Source: Uranotaenia lowii (lineage: Eukaryota; Arthropoda; Insecta; Diptera; Culicidae). From it: a stretch of 64,000 nt of DNA. The translations under genes were made by a program, and so were the position numbers. Shown one piece after another: positions 48,910 to 60,960 of the stretch (positions within the stretch are counted from its first letter, which is position 1; each line of letters begins with the position of its first letter). Under the pieces are notes generated by a model. The model did no database searches, was not told the origin of the DNA, and saw nothing but the letters and a program-made list of their open reading frames with translations. Location: assembly GCF_029784155.1 (NCBI RefSeq), contig NW_026598378.1:1-64000 (forward strand), read 5' to 3'.

Positions 48910-49407
48910 GTGATCGCCGCATTTAAGCCATGTGATAAAGTCAAATCGACCATATTCACAAAACTTAAAGATCCCATCCCCAAAATGCAACAAACGAATG
49001 TTGTATATTCGATTCAATGCTCATGTGGGAAAGAATATATTGGTCAAACTTCTCAAACCCTGGAGAAAAGAACGAAGCAACATGAGAATAACATTCGTTT
49101 GAAGAATACGCAAACTGGCCTGGCGCAACATGGGCTTCAAGACGACGCTGATCACAAATTTAATTTCGACAAAACGCGCATTCTGGAGAGAATTTGCCAC
49201 AAATCCCACCGATTGATAGCAGAGAAACTACACATCAAGCTACGGGGAAACCAGGCAGTTAATCTCCAGATCGACACCAAAGGAGTATCCAGTGCATACA
49301 ACGGGCTCTGGACTAAACTGCGAGAGGAGAATGAACGAGAGCGCGTGGAAAGTTTAAAAAACAAGACGCCCCGACGACAACTAGCAGCAGCAGCAGCAAC
49401 AGATTGA
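48910..49407 (+). pseudogene. Penelope-like GIY-YIG endonuclease, copy B
   Basis: 165 codons on the plus strand, nearly identical to copy A from IAAFKPCDKVKS to the stop, with YSIQCSCGKEYIGQT intact. It has no natural start because it begins at the truncation junction (48889). With copy A it forms the arms of the inverted repeat. Confidence 0.88.
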
Positions 49408-49560
49408 CGCCCAGTTAGAGCAGAGAGACGGCCCTAGCAGGCGGAAAAATTGCTTTTTGTGAGTGTTTCCCAATTTGTGTTTTAAAATTATTTTAATTAG
49501 ACTTTTAAAATTGTAATTTAAAATTTTTTTTTCTCTTTCAACATTTATTTGTAATAAATA

Positions 49561-49606
49561 TAGTTTCTGAAGATGGTCGAATAAAGTAGACCGAAACGTT
49601 GAACTA
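49561..49606 (+). ncRNA. Hammerhead ribozyme-like motif, copy B
   Basis: TAGTTT 49561-49566, CTGAAGA 49567-49573, helix II TGGTC/GACC (49574-49578 and 49589-49592), GAAAC 49593-49597, GTT, then GAACTA 49601-49606. Helix I has one G-U pair relative to copy A. The core residues are complete. Confidence 0.75.
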
Positions 49607-49854
49607 GCGAATTTTGTTAAAAACATCACCGAACAAAATCAACAAAAGAAACCCCGAAAAATTACATCTAACAAAATATTGTAAAAACTAGCTAGTCACA
49701 TTTGTTTTCAAAATATAATGGAGAAAAGAAACAACATATTTTACTCTTTCCTTAAAATAGTTTCAAAAGGAAGAACCCTTGATGATGTCCTTTTACAAGA
49801 TATTTAGGCCGAGTGGTATGAGAGACCTTATTTTTGTTTCGATTATAGTCGTTT

Positions 49855-50018
49855 TAACATTTTAATGTCATTCGCGACTTATATCAATGGTGCAGTTGGC
49901 AAACAGTCATTGAATATTTATCCGGTACATCTGTGATCGATGTTTACTTTTGGGCTCGAACTCACGGACATCGGCTCAGGAAGCAACGGACTGACCAACT
50001 GAGCTATATCGCAGGCCC
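49855..50018 (-). mobile_element. tRNA-derived SINE
   Basis: Read on the minus strand, the 5' end looks like a tRNA gene: TAGCTCAGTTGG (A box, 50006-49995) and GAGTTCGAGCC (B box, 49963-49953), spaced 31 bp. An unrelated body follows to about 49855. RNA polymerase III transcription is the expected mode. A diverged copy lies at 45585-45740. Confidence 0.8.
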
Positions 50019-50039
50019 CCGTTGGTAAAATTTGTTTAG

Positions 50040-51423
50040 TCAAACAGATTTTAGAATTTCCTAATATCCTTACAATCACAATTCACATAAAAACTTACAG
50101 GAATTAAGTTAAAATCTTTTTTTTTTTGAAAAGTTATTGAGGTTCAGGCTAAACGTCCTGAAATGAAAAATAATGGCAACAATTCTTAACCTATAATTTG
50201 CACACTTTAATGTACAAATAACCTTCAATTAAAAAAAAAAAAACAATGAAGTAATAAACTTCCCATCATAGGTACAAATGTATCATTAGAATCTTAACGC
50301 AGCTAGTTTCTCCAAACAAGTGTTAATAGAAAATTACTCCTAGTTCAGTGAATTCACTTTGCTACCCGGGAAAGCTTTCACACTTGCCTGAATACGGATT
50401 GTTCATATTTTTCTTCCAGTTTGGAACTGCTCTTTTCATTGTACCGCACTGTCTTTCCCAGGGGTAGCACTAAGCCAAAAACTAAACGAATTGTGCTGCA
50501 CGTGAACCCGCTTTGAAGGGGATAAAAAAAAATGGAACAAAGTGCATCGGGGAAAACTTTTACTGAGTGTATCTGGGAGAAAAAGGCTCTTGGCCAGGAA
50601 ACGTAACTAAACGAAATGTAACCAAACGAGAGAAAGAAAAAATATTCGAACAAAAAAGTCACTCCTCCCCAGCAGCAGCAGCCATGTAAGTGTTTCAGAT
50701 GAGCATATAAATTTTAATGAAAAGTACCAGTTCGCACTTTCCACATTTCTGCAGGGACTCGGCGGAAAAAGTAGCAGCAGCAATTTTTCTGTAAGAGTCA
50801 GCAGGAATTTTCGGTGGAATGGAATAATTTGAACTTGGCACTACGTGACTGGAACTGTACCGAGCAAATTCCTGACTGGGTGAACTGAACCGTTTTTTTT
50901 TTCTCAACTCTACTGCGCTCAACTTTTGGATAAATTAAGAATTTTCTGTGTAAAGGTTAATCATGCATGGTATTTAAGATTTTTTTTGTTAAGGAATCAT
51001 TGCCATCAAGCGTTGTAATTGTGAAATCAGCTAAGAGAAGTCAAAATATTTATTTATAACCGTAGCATTTCAAAAACTTTGACACGAAAAAAGTTAAATA
51101 AGTTAGATTTTTTGATTTTTTTTTTGGAAAATATGTTTATTGTCTTGATTATTTAATCTTCGTTTATGATTTGAATGAATTTAATTGTACGACCTCTAAT
51201 ATTAAACCTAATAGAATATTTCAGATTTTACAAAAGTTAATTTTAAAACTTCATCATCAATACTTTTTTTAATGTATTAAAGGGTGCTTTCAAAAAGCAG
51301 AACAGTTAGAGAAATGTAAATCCGAGTATATTTTTAAAAATAATTTGCTCGACATATCGGTGTGCATTGTAATTTCATAGTTTGTGTCGTTAAAATCATT
51401 TGCTCTGAAAAGAAATAAATAAG
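50040..51423. other. Non-coding stretch; 50340-50940 less AT-rich
   Basis: 50340-50940 looks single-copy with balanced composition and no recognised coding. The remainder is AT-rich. Confidence 0.35.
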
Positions 51424-53060
51424 CAAGGCCGGATTAAAGAGTGGAGGGGGGGGGGGTGCAATAGGGGCAATTATCCCGGGCTTCCCGGCTCAAGGGGAGT
51501 AAAAAAATCCCTTCCGAAGAGTAAAAAAATATAACATTACTTAAAACATATTGCTTTAAGTTCTAGAAATCTAGCCAAACAAGAATTGAAACGAGAAAAT
51601 TTGAATTCAAACATAAATTTAACAAGAAAAGGGGCCCCAATGTAATAATATCTCCAATATATTCACTGTAATATATAAAAAGGGGCCCCCTAGAATAAGA
51701 ATTGTAGAATTTTTTCCACATTCTTATTGTTTTGGCAAATTAGTACAAATATTTTCAAAACCTACAAACATCTGCTTGTTTGGTTTTGAATAGTTTTACA
51801 TACAGTCCGAACAAATCAAGTCCAGCGATTATTTGAAAAAAAAAATCTATATCTAAAAAAGAGCCCACCAAACAGCTAAAATTTTCATTTTTTAACGAAA
51901 CTTGTCAACAACGTTCGAACCGTTTTTAAAACTTCCAGGAAAAAAAAAACAGTTTAAAGATAGCTGAAGGAAATTCAGACCAATTTGAGTTTTGTTTGAG
52001 CCAGATCTTTTTTCGCTTTTCTTTTCCAGTGAAAACTATCAAAATAAAGAAGATACTCTAGGAGTTGCACGCTAGTAACTCCTGAAATATTTTCTTTATT
52101 TTCAAATCAATTTTAAATTTTTTTGAATATGAATTTTTTTCACCGTTCAGAAATTGTAACGATTTTTACGACAGCTAACGGGGGCTAGAATAGTAATACA
52201 ACCAAACAATCTGGAATGCTCACTTTTTAAGAATGCAAAAGATGAAAAATGCAAAATTATTGTAAGCTTTTGATCAATCTCAAATTATTTTTGATCATAA
52301 AAACACACTCATAGTTTAATTTCAAATTTCGTTTCTCTAAATAAGAATATGATTTTAATCTTATCTTCTTCCAGATTTGTGATTCGGTGTCTTGAACATT
52401 TTGCCAAACATAGGAGAACTAATTTTCAAAAGTTTCTGTAATTTATTTAATACTTGATCTGATAAGAATCTAATTCTTCATACAAAATTGTAAATAATTA
52501 ACATTATTTTTTCAATTTCCAACACATTGCATGAAAACGATTTTTTTAGATATGAAATTGAAATACCTAAAACATTTGGATTTTAGTTATAAATTTTGCA
52601 AGTCCTGCTTTGGCCCTGATTGCAACTTTGTTTCTTAGTTTTGCATAAATTCATTTGTTATTTGTTTCTCAAATCTTGATTTGATATTGAGATTTTAATT
52701 TGAAACACAGGGTTGTGGTTCTGACGAAAATCCGGTTTCAAATTTTACTCTTAAACTCTTTTATCTGTATCTCTATGCAGTTTGTCTTTATTTCCTTTTT
52801 TCTTCTTATTTCTAATTCCAAGATCTAAGATCTGAATGTTATTTCCAAGTTTTCATGATGCAAATATTTATTCTATTTTCTATCTTTCCAATCTGCTTTC
52901 GATGATCTGCAAATAATCATGAAAAGAAAAACGTTTTACTATCTGTCTTAAGCGTTTTATAAATCAGAAAATTATGAGAGATGATAGAGTAATTACATAA
53001 ATTGGAATGAATTTTAGCATTAATGAGAGTTCTAAGATAAATAAACATTTAGACAACATG
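51424..53060. mobile_element. Truncated relative of the 18.4-kb hAT element, same orientation
   Basis: It begins CAAGGCCGGATTAA like 18397, followed by G-tracts, GGGGCAATTATCCCGGG and GGGGCCCC blocks, then an interior aligned in patches, for example TTTCTCAAATCTTGATTTGA near 52668 with 19743. Similarity fades near 53060 and the far end is missing. Confidence 0.65.
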
Positions 53061-53256
53061 ATATGAAACCATTTTTAACTTTAGTTTTGCATGTAATGTG
53101 AATAAATCTGGCAAAAACTGGACTTTCTTCAAAAAAAATTCAGCTTACTGGGCCGGACGCAACTTTCCTAAATTTAAAAATTGAATATTGGATCATGCCC
53201 GTATAAAACCGGATAATTTGGAAATATACTGAACTTGTTTCCAGTTTCTTGATGTG

Positions 53257-54680
53257 CAGGGCTGGATTAAACCATCGGGGGGCCCGGGGCAATTTTTATC
53301 GGGGGGCCCCTATTTTTTTTAAATGCTATCCCAGAAAATATAAAACCTTTTAAACGTGCAAAAAAACTGGAGATGAGTTCAGTATACTTTCTTCAAATAG
53401 CCATGTTGTCTGCGTAGAAAATAGTTTCTGGTATCTTTTAATAAAAATTGTTAATCAATCACGTGCAAACATTGCGGAAGAGTTTAGAAATTTCTTAGAA
53501 ATAAAAACTCTGTATAAAGCTGCAAAATGCAAAATTTAATTCTCATTTTTTAAAACCCTTATTACCAACTAAAATTCTCTTATTTAAAAAATTTACCGGA
53601 TACATATTCTAAATGATTTTCATATCATCAATGATCGTTTGATTTATGCTTATTCGAGAAATATTTACCTAGTGACAATTAGGAAGTATCTTGAAAATTA
53701 AAAAAAAAATCAAAAAGAAAACATAGAAAACATAATTAAAAAAAAAATTAACAAAATAATTAAATCCACATTCCATAGACATACAGATATAAGAGTTTAA
53801 GAATTCAAAACTTTAAATCACGTTATATTCAGAAGCAAAACTCAGTGTCTCAAATCTAAATCATAATTTCAAATCAAGTTTTGAGAAACAAAATATGAAT
53901 TAAATTTAAAAAAAAAAGAGATACAAAGTTACAATCAGAGCAAAAGCAGAAATTGCACCAAATGTGAATTTCAATTCTATGTTTTGAAACACAAAAAATC
54001 TTTTCGTGAGATGTTTTTGAATATGATTCTTATTAGAAAAATTTGTTTATCAAATTGTTATTCTAAATGTGACGAAAGTTTCATTCGATGCCCTCAAAGC
54101 CAAAGGAGTTTAAGTGCAAAAATGATCGGTTGAAAAAAAAATTAAGAATAAAGATTAAATATTTAAAACACAGAATCAGTTATCATAGAAAAAATCCGAT
54201 AAGGAATCCAAATGAGTTTAGTACCTTAAACAAAGATCCAGAATTTCAAAATTCAGAAAAATTATGAAACTGAACTTCAGTAACTGAAGAAACAACATAA
54301 GATTTGAAAATCCCAATGAATTGAATCTGGAAAAAGATAAGATTAAGATCATAGAAATAATCCTATTAAGAAAATCAATCAATTAAACTAGCAACTCAAC
54401 TATCAGATCGTTTTTATGATAATTTGAGATTGATCATCAAATGATATGCTGAATCCAGGATATTCACTTCATTAGAAGATAACATTTTGGTTAAATCAGT
54501 TGAAAATGTTCCAATACAAATTTCAAGTCTAAGACAGAATTTGGGATGGAAATTCAATAAAGAAACCCTGTACTGTCGATTGGTCTAATTTAAGCAACGA
54601 CAGTTTTTTTTCAAGATTTTACTTTCCAGAAAAGGGAGGGAAGTTAAATTTTTTAATTTTGAATTTAATTTCAATTTTTA
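53257..54680. mobile_element. Truncated relative of the 18.4-kb hAT element, opposite orientation
   Basis: CAGGGCTGGATTAAACCATC at 53257 is the reversed right end of the 18397-20326 element. The following 1.3 kb matches its reverse complement closely: AAATGCTATCCCAGA, AACTGGAGATG, ACATTGCGGAAGAGTTTAGA and the complement of TGTCTCAAA near 53855. It ends without a terminal repeat near 54680. Confidence 0.75.
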
Positions 54681-54689
54681 AAATCTGTG

Positions 54690-56850
54690 TGTACTTTTAT
54701 AAGCTCTATTCATTGCAAGCGGAAATTGCAGGTTTAAATAAGTCCTGTGAAAGTCGTCGTGAGTCGATGTTTTTTTTTCGAGAATTTTATGATGTTTACG
54801 GCTTACGATCTTATTTTCTTTAATATCGCATGTTTCTCTAATTATCAACTTTAAAAATGTGATAATTTTCAGGACAAACTCAAAAAATTAGATTTTGATA
54901 ATAATCATCATAAACAAAATTGAAACACGAAAGTCAAACCACCTACCTTACAGTTACTTTTAGAGTGGCCTTAGCAACGGGAAAGAAATTATTCATTTGA
55001 CGGTGAATATTATACCCTCAAATGAGAAAATATCAAGATTTGAAGAATATTTAGATGGGTAGAAGATTTGAAGAAAATGACACATGTTGAAAAGAAAGTT
55101 GAAAAAAAAATAAATCTTCAACATTATCGAGTCGAGTTAAATGATGTTTTTTTCCGTAGTTTGAATTTATTTGAATTTAAAATTTATCATTGAACTGTGA
55201 CGAAGAAAGTCTTGATTGATTGACTTTGTTTTGCACATCGAAAAAGTGCTAAACAAAAATTTCAGATATCGATTTTTTTCTTGGCGCTATATTGAAAGTT
55301 CCTACTCAATTTGTTACTTTAACGGGAACATTTTCAATAAATTAAAAATAATGAATAAGGCATGGACTACACATCATAGTTAAATTCGAAATTAATACGG
55401 AGATAATCTGAAAGGCTTTTATTCACTTTCCATGTTTGATAAACAGTAATCAAAAATCATACTAAACAATAAAATTGGGGTTTCATTTTCTGAATTCTAA
55501 AGTTTTTTATGTAACAAAATTGTGCTTATTATTTATACTCACGGCTTAAATTATGAATTTGTATTCTTTATTCCAATCTACAAATGCCAAATAGATTCAG
55601 GGTGTTTATCAAAACAAAAATTGTAGTATCGAACTTAAAATTTCTTTAATTTGTTTTTTGAATTGAAAGGCCTGGTACGAATTCAATGCTGGAATCATAC
55701 AACAGAAAAATAGCAAATTTTAAATCTTAATCACATTTAAATGTTGATTTTTCTACAGGCTCACAAACGAAATGATTGATTGAGTAAACAAAATTTAAAT
55801 ATTTTTTTCTTTTTTTGTAAAAAAAAACAACAAAATCCCGCTATAAATAAACAAAACTGGAAAATGTTGTCCAAAGCTCGAGATTTAACCTGTAATTTAA
55901 ACTTAATATTTGAAATTTTATATAAAAATACTAACTACTGTCAACTGGGATCTGCAACCCCTTCAATTTTTAAAAAGTTTTCATCACAGAATTTCTGTTA
56001 CAGATTACAGCATTTTGAGTAAGGTTATCAAATCAAATAACGTTCAACACAAATGGCGATAAACTTTAACAAAATGATAACAAGAATAACCTACATCAGT
56101 TTGGGAAGCTCAAGGAGTATCATGTGTGAGTATATTTATTCATGCAAAACATGCTTACCCACAGTCTGGGCCACAGACAGATGCCCATAATAAGAAGAAC
56201 AGCAACAAACTGCATTCCAAGGACTCATTTCTTTACATTTTGTGCGGTAAAGCATTCCATATTACGCTAACGGAATGGAGCCAAAAATCACGTTATTTTT
56301 TTCAATTTCTCATTAGTTAAAAGCAAAACATTCGAGACTTTTTTTGTCGGAAACATCGACGTAACCAGAAAAATAAAAATTTCTTGAGTACACAATTTTT
56401 AATTACTTTTGAACATGTTTTTCTCACATTTTTTTTGTATGAGCAAATCCACAGCGACCAATTTATTTGATCTACTCTTGATATTTGAACCAACTTTTAC
56501 TCTTTTTCTGACATTTAGTGGAATAATTTATTCAACAAATTCTTCTTACTTTCGTAGTTTAAAAACTTTTTAACAAAAGTTTAAACGAATGAAATTTTAC
56601 TGTTAAGAAAAGAGTATTACAAAATAATCGTACTTGAACGAAAGGTAAAGAAATAATCAGACATTTCCATTTTGTAGCATCTTACCCCAGATAGATAATT
56701 GAATTATGAAATCATTTGTCAAAACAATGCAATGATTTTCTGAAGAATATCGATTAATCGACACGTGTTGGTGAAGGGTATTCAAACCTAGATAAAGTTT
56801 GAAGGATATATCATTGATCCAATCCGGCGTCGTAAAAATGTAATCGTTAT
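54690..56850. other. AT-rich non-coding stretch
   Basis: No gene, RNA or bounded repeat recognised. Short frames lack similarity. Confidence 0.35.
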
Positions 56851-57025
56851 TTAAAAAAAAATCTTTTTTTAAATTTTATTTGAGACTTTTTAAACACTTA
56901 GTGTTTATTCGAGTCTATACTTATAAAATACTTAAAATTAATTATATAAAGCCTTAAAACTAACACAATATTTAGAATTTTATAATTTCTAGATAAAACC
57001 ACTTGATATTACAAATTTTATAAGT

Positions 57026-57536
57026 TTATGTTCTGCTTGACTTTCGTATTTTTTGCAGTCCAACAGAAGGTGTTTTACGGTTCTTCTTACGCCACAAACT
57101 TCGCAGTTTTTTGTCGCTTTTATCGATCAAGGATGTGTGAGTTTCCCATGAATGTCCTATTTTTAAACGTCGAATCGCAACTTTTTCGCGTCTTGTCGTG
57201 GTATTGTATTTCCAATGACGTGTTGTGCATCTTATCTCCCTTAGTTTATTTTCTGCTGTATTTGTCCACTCATTATCCCATAGTATGCCAACTCTTCTTC
57301 TAATTTCTTCAAGTATGTCTTGTTGAGGAGTAGGAATTAAGGAAGGTTCTAGAGGCAATCCATTTTAGCCGCAAGATCAGCCTGTTCATTATCAAATATA
57401 AACCTATAACTAGGGACCCAAAAAACATCGGACAATTTTTGTTATACTTTGGACCCTGGGCCAGGGGTGTCGACTGTCACATGATTCAACAGCTAGCAAA
57501 ACGCTCGCGGAATCAGTGAATACGACGTGTGGTATG
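57026..57536 (-). pseudogene. Non-LTR RNase H domain, C-terminal piece
   Basis: After VFTDSASVLLAVESC (active-site Asp) a one-base frameshift leads to FWVPSYRFIFDNEQADLAAK, which carries the final DNExAD motif. The tail continues with W-x-x-T and a stretch of VAIRRLKIGHSWETHTSLI, the conserved RLRIGHT-TH block after RNase H in these elements, and stops at 57026. The Cys-rich end has lost most cysteines. Confidence 0.75.
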
Positions 57537-60500
57537 TATATGTATGTATTGTATCCACCTTGGGTTTACGGCAGCGCCGCGGTTGTGGCAAAAAAAATAA
57601 CCCACACGTCCATCTTGGCTACCACGCAACACAATAATAACCACTCAATGAGACTTCTAAGGGATTGGAATCGTAAGCAGAGGCACTAACGGTATCCAGG
57701 GTGAAAAAGGGAAAAGTCTCGAGAAGCTATAACCATATTGTGGACTAACCACGATAGCATGCAAATTATAATCCCGCCGCCAAGGCTTCCGAAAAAAGAG
57801 TGCGTCCTTATTTTACAAAAAGTAATCAAATACTTTATTTTTCTCAACCATGCCAAATTCCCTTGACATAAATTGAGGAACGTCTAGTATTCAATACGGT
57901 ACTAGCATACACGGTAACCCGCTCTTTTTGTAAAACGAGGATACCCAGATGCCCCTGCCCTTGTTATTAATATATATTAACGATAAAGTTAATAAAATAT
58001 AGTCAAAGGAAATAATATAATACAGTACAGTATATTGTAATAAAATATAAAAAATAATATAATAAAAAATTATAAAACAATTGACATAAAAAAAAACATT
58101 ATATAGAAGGTATGAAAAATATCATATCTATGTGTGAAAAGTTTGAAACATTTAGATTAAATGAGCCAGAGAGTTCAAATCACCTGAAAAATTAAAAACG
58201 ACAAAAAAATAATGACAATGTATTAGAATGGAAACATTTTGAAGAAATCAAACTGCAGGAATCCTTTTAATACCCTTGAGAAAAAAAAATCATTTTTAAA
58301 GCTGGATTTTAAAACCGGCAGGCTTCGACCAGATGAAACAAGCGTCCAAAAACATTTGTGTCTCGTTTAGTTTAAACAAGAGAAACCATACCTTGATGCG
58401 CCTTACCTATGTTATATGATAGCTCATATAATGATTAATATGATCAAATGAAATATAATACTTAATAGGATAAATAATATCATATTTTTTTATCAGTCAT
58501 TATAAAATTCATATAGTTATAAATGCATATATGAGCCTCTCAGAGCCAAATGGGTATAAGTGACCAAATGGTCGATTTTGACTTATTAATTTCAAAATTT
58601 TTTTCACATTTCAATATTTGATGATTTTTTCGGATTTTTTGAATTTTACTATCATACTTTTACATTCGAAAAAAAATACAAATTCTCGGAAAATATATGA
58701 AAAACATATCAATTTAAAAGCGTGTTTTCTCGAAATAAGCTTTTATACACTTATACCCCTTTGGCTCGAAGGGGCTCATATAGTAATATGTTGGGTAGTA
58801 GAACAGCTTCCGCATACGTTTCTTCTGCTTAAAATTCCTGAAAATTAGAACATGATTTATGTTAGTTAGTTTTTTATAGCAGCATCGTGGTTGTTTCAAA
58901 GAAAAAGCTAAGAATTTTTTCCTATAGATAGATTCCTTGATCACCTCACTCAGCATGCATGGATACTGTTTAGAAAATATATGTGATTATAAGATGTATT
59001 ATAAGTTTTCAATTATGTTTTGGACGGATACGCTGTGAAAAACCAATTATTAATTATTTAGGCACCTGAAAGTTATATGTATGATCACAAGAACACATGT
59101 GCATTATCACATCAAAAAGAAGGTAAAAATTTCAATGGTTGGCTTCCACAACGCTTGCAATAGCTTCATCAGATTATCCCCAGATGCCTGCCTTCTAAAA
59201 AACTGATGATAAAATATAGTAGTAAACAATAAAATATTTAAATAATTGAATGCGATACTGAAATAATAGAAAAATTAAAGCGACACAACATCCATATGAT
59301 CAAATGATAAATAAGACATAACTTCGCATGCCTGCAGCTGTTACTTCAGTATTACCTTTTATTTTTAACGATCCTCTTTTTATCAGTTGACTTATTTTAC
59401 ATTTTGAAGAAAAAAAAAATACATGAAACAGTATTATTCAAGATTACTAAAACGAAAAATCCTATATTAGATCAACAAACGTTATATTTTTACCAGAGGT
59501 AAAAATATAACTGAGACAAGAATCATCGCTTGATCAAATACAGAGATGTTGAGAAACGGTGAGGTAAACAAAAAGGTATTAAAATAGATAGGATTAACGA
59601 CTGAAAATTAAATATTTAGTTATGCATCATAACAACATAGAGCAGTAAACGACGAATAACTTTTTATCATATTTCTTGCATCGATATTCAATATTTTCAA
59701 ATTCTGCTCACTCAAATCAATGCATGTATTTTATCCATCACAGCAATTTGTTGAACTTTCTGAAACTCTGGCAACGCCTAATGAAATATTATTGCGAGCT
59801 TCTGCTACTCGCCACCATCGCCTACCTGGCAGTCACGTTGTTTTTTACCCGCCGACGAGAGAAACATAACAAGAAAATACATTACACAAATACAAATATA
59901 AATTGATAATATGTTTACAAATTAGAACGCTCTCACCATATCCCTGCCTCATAGTCTTCTCTCTCCATCGAGTTTTCTTCGCTTGGCGCGGGGCGCCATG
60001 TCTGACCAACACACAGACGCACTCATATCTACTGCATGCTGATTAAAAAAAACCAGTTAAGGTGAATTGGACGCCATGTTCTTGAGCAATTTTACTTTAC
60101 GACCAATCACTTCTTGTTTGACCAGCGCTTTATCAAGATCACATAATATTCGGACTAGTTTTTCCAAATTCCGCCCACTCAGAAACACAATAGTATTATC
60201 CATCAGCATATTGCGCCAGTACTTTAAAATTGATATAATCCTAGCATCCCATGCACTGACTATAAATGAATGGATTCCCACCCACGCACGAAAACCGCTC
60301 GAAGAATACTTTCGATAATTTTTCCCTACACACTCGCACATTTAATTTTTATACATTCCTACACCCATAATCCGTTTTTTTTGGAAAACACCGATGCTGC
60401 TTAAAAAAAACTTGCAAATTATTCGCGGAGACTCAGTCGCCATTTTGACTAAGCGTCGTCCGCTTTCTGGATTGCATTTCATCATTACACCACACATCAC

Positions 60501-60700
60501 ATTTCTTTTAATCACAACTTATCAACTGAATATCAATCAAAACCATAATTTCTCAAACAAGTTCCCTTTTCCGATTCCGACCCTATATTCGATATTTTCC
60601 GTAAGTAACCGAACTAATTTTATCACTTTTATTTTCCACACGAGATCCGCGAGAGAAAAACCGAAGCGAACCGAACTCATCAAGCCCACAAAGCGAACTG
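57537..60700 (-). mobile_element. Non-LTR retrotransposon insertion, 3.2 kb, with 21-bp target duplication
   Basis: It is bounded by the perfect 21-bp direct repeat GTGAATACGACGTGTGGTAT+G. The left end, read on the minus strand, finishes CCAAGGTGGATACAATACAT followed by CATA-type repeats, the tail style of many mosquito LINEs; a relative of this tail is at 61988. The minus-strand 5' end begins CAGTTCGCTTTGTGG at 60700. A 94-codon frame (60057-60341) is the only sizeable one; no reverse transcriptase could be recognised, and 58000-59700 is very AT-rich, so the interior is deleted or decayed. Clade not assigned. Confidence 0.65.
58532..58778. mobile_element. 247-bp MITE with TA target duplication
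   Basis: TGAGCC followed by AGAGCCAAA and GGGTATAAGTG on the left is mirrored on the right (CACTTATACCCCTTTGGCTC ... GGCTCA). TA lies outside both ends (58530-58531 and 58779-58780). It is nested in the 57537-60700 insertion. Confidence 0.7.
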
Positions 60701-60721
60701 GTGAATACGACGTGTGGTATG

Positions 60722-60895
60722 GTGGCATTTTCAATTCTTTTTAAAACTGACATTAAACCGAAAGCCTCTGCGGAGAAAATACTGATGAAGTTAGGAAGTG
60801 GAAGGGATTGGGAAACGCAATTTTGGGGATGGAAAAATCCTGCGGAAACAGCATTACTTGTTTTTGAATCATTAGTGAAGTACTTTAAATGATTT
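60722..60895 (-). pseudogene. Non-LTR RNase H domain, N-terminal piece
   Basis: The minus-strand translation reads FTNDSKTSNAVSAGFF, the first RNase H block, in which the usual TDGS has become TNDS, so the first catalytic Asp is changed. FSAEAFGLMSVLKRIENA follows with the catalytic Glu. It joins IPHVVFTDSAS of the other piece across the target duplication. Confidence 0.75.
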
Positions 60896-60960
60896 TGGAA
60901 ATTTAGATCAACAATTTAAAATCGTTGAAACTAGGCTCAAAATACGAAACTTTGTTTCAA

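Larger units (their letters stand above)
46483..49668. mobile_element. Penelope-like element locus: two truncated copies joined head to head
   Basis: The locus is an inverted repeat. The right arm (48889-49668, plus strand) and left arm (48195 down to 47634, then 46707 down to 46483, minus strand) carry the same sequence: the end of the linker, the GIY-YIG endonuclease and the 3' region with a hammerhead-like motif. Between the arms (48196-48888) lies the reverse transcriptase of the minus-strand copy only. Copy A (minus) is truncated within its reverse transcriptase and copy B (plus) just before the endonuclease, so the two 5' truncation points are fused. Penelope-like elements are known to form tandem and inverted partial copies. 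The left arm is split by an insertion (46708-47633). Confidence 0.85.
56852..60960 (-). mobile_element. RNase H-bearing non-LTR retrotransposon, 3' part, split by another insertion
   Basis: The minus strand holds an RNase H domain in two pieces (60895-60722 and 57536-57026), then a 3' UTR ending at an A-rich tail near 56852. The split is at a 21-bp direct repeat (57516-57536 and 60701-60721) around 57537-60700. An RNase H downstream of reverse transcriptase occurs in I-type, Loa and R1 relatives. The reverse transcriptase itself is missing, so the copy is 5'-truncated at about 60960. Confidence 0.75.

Noticed and set aside
54725..54745. TTAAATAAG as the matching target duplication for the hAT relative at 51424
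   Set aside because: The bases beside it do not form the expected inverted end, so the match is probably chance.
59481..59511. 14-bp hairpin GTTATATTTTTACC with 3-nt loop
   Set aside because: AT-rich and short; expected by chance in such sequence and no context supports a function.
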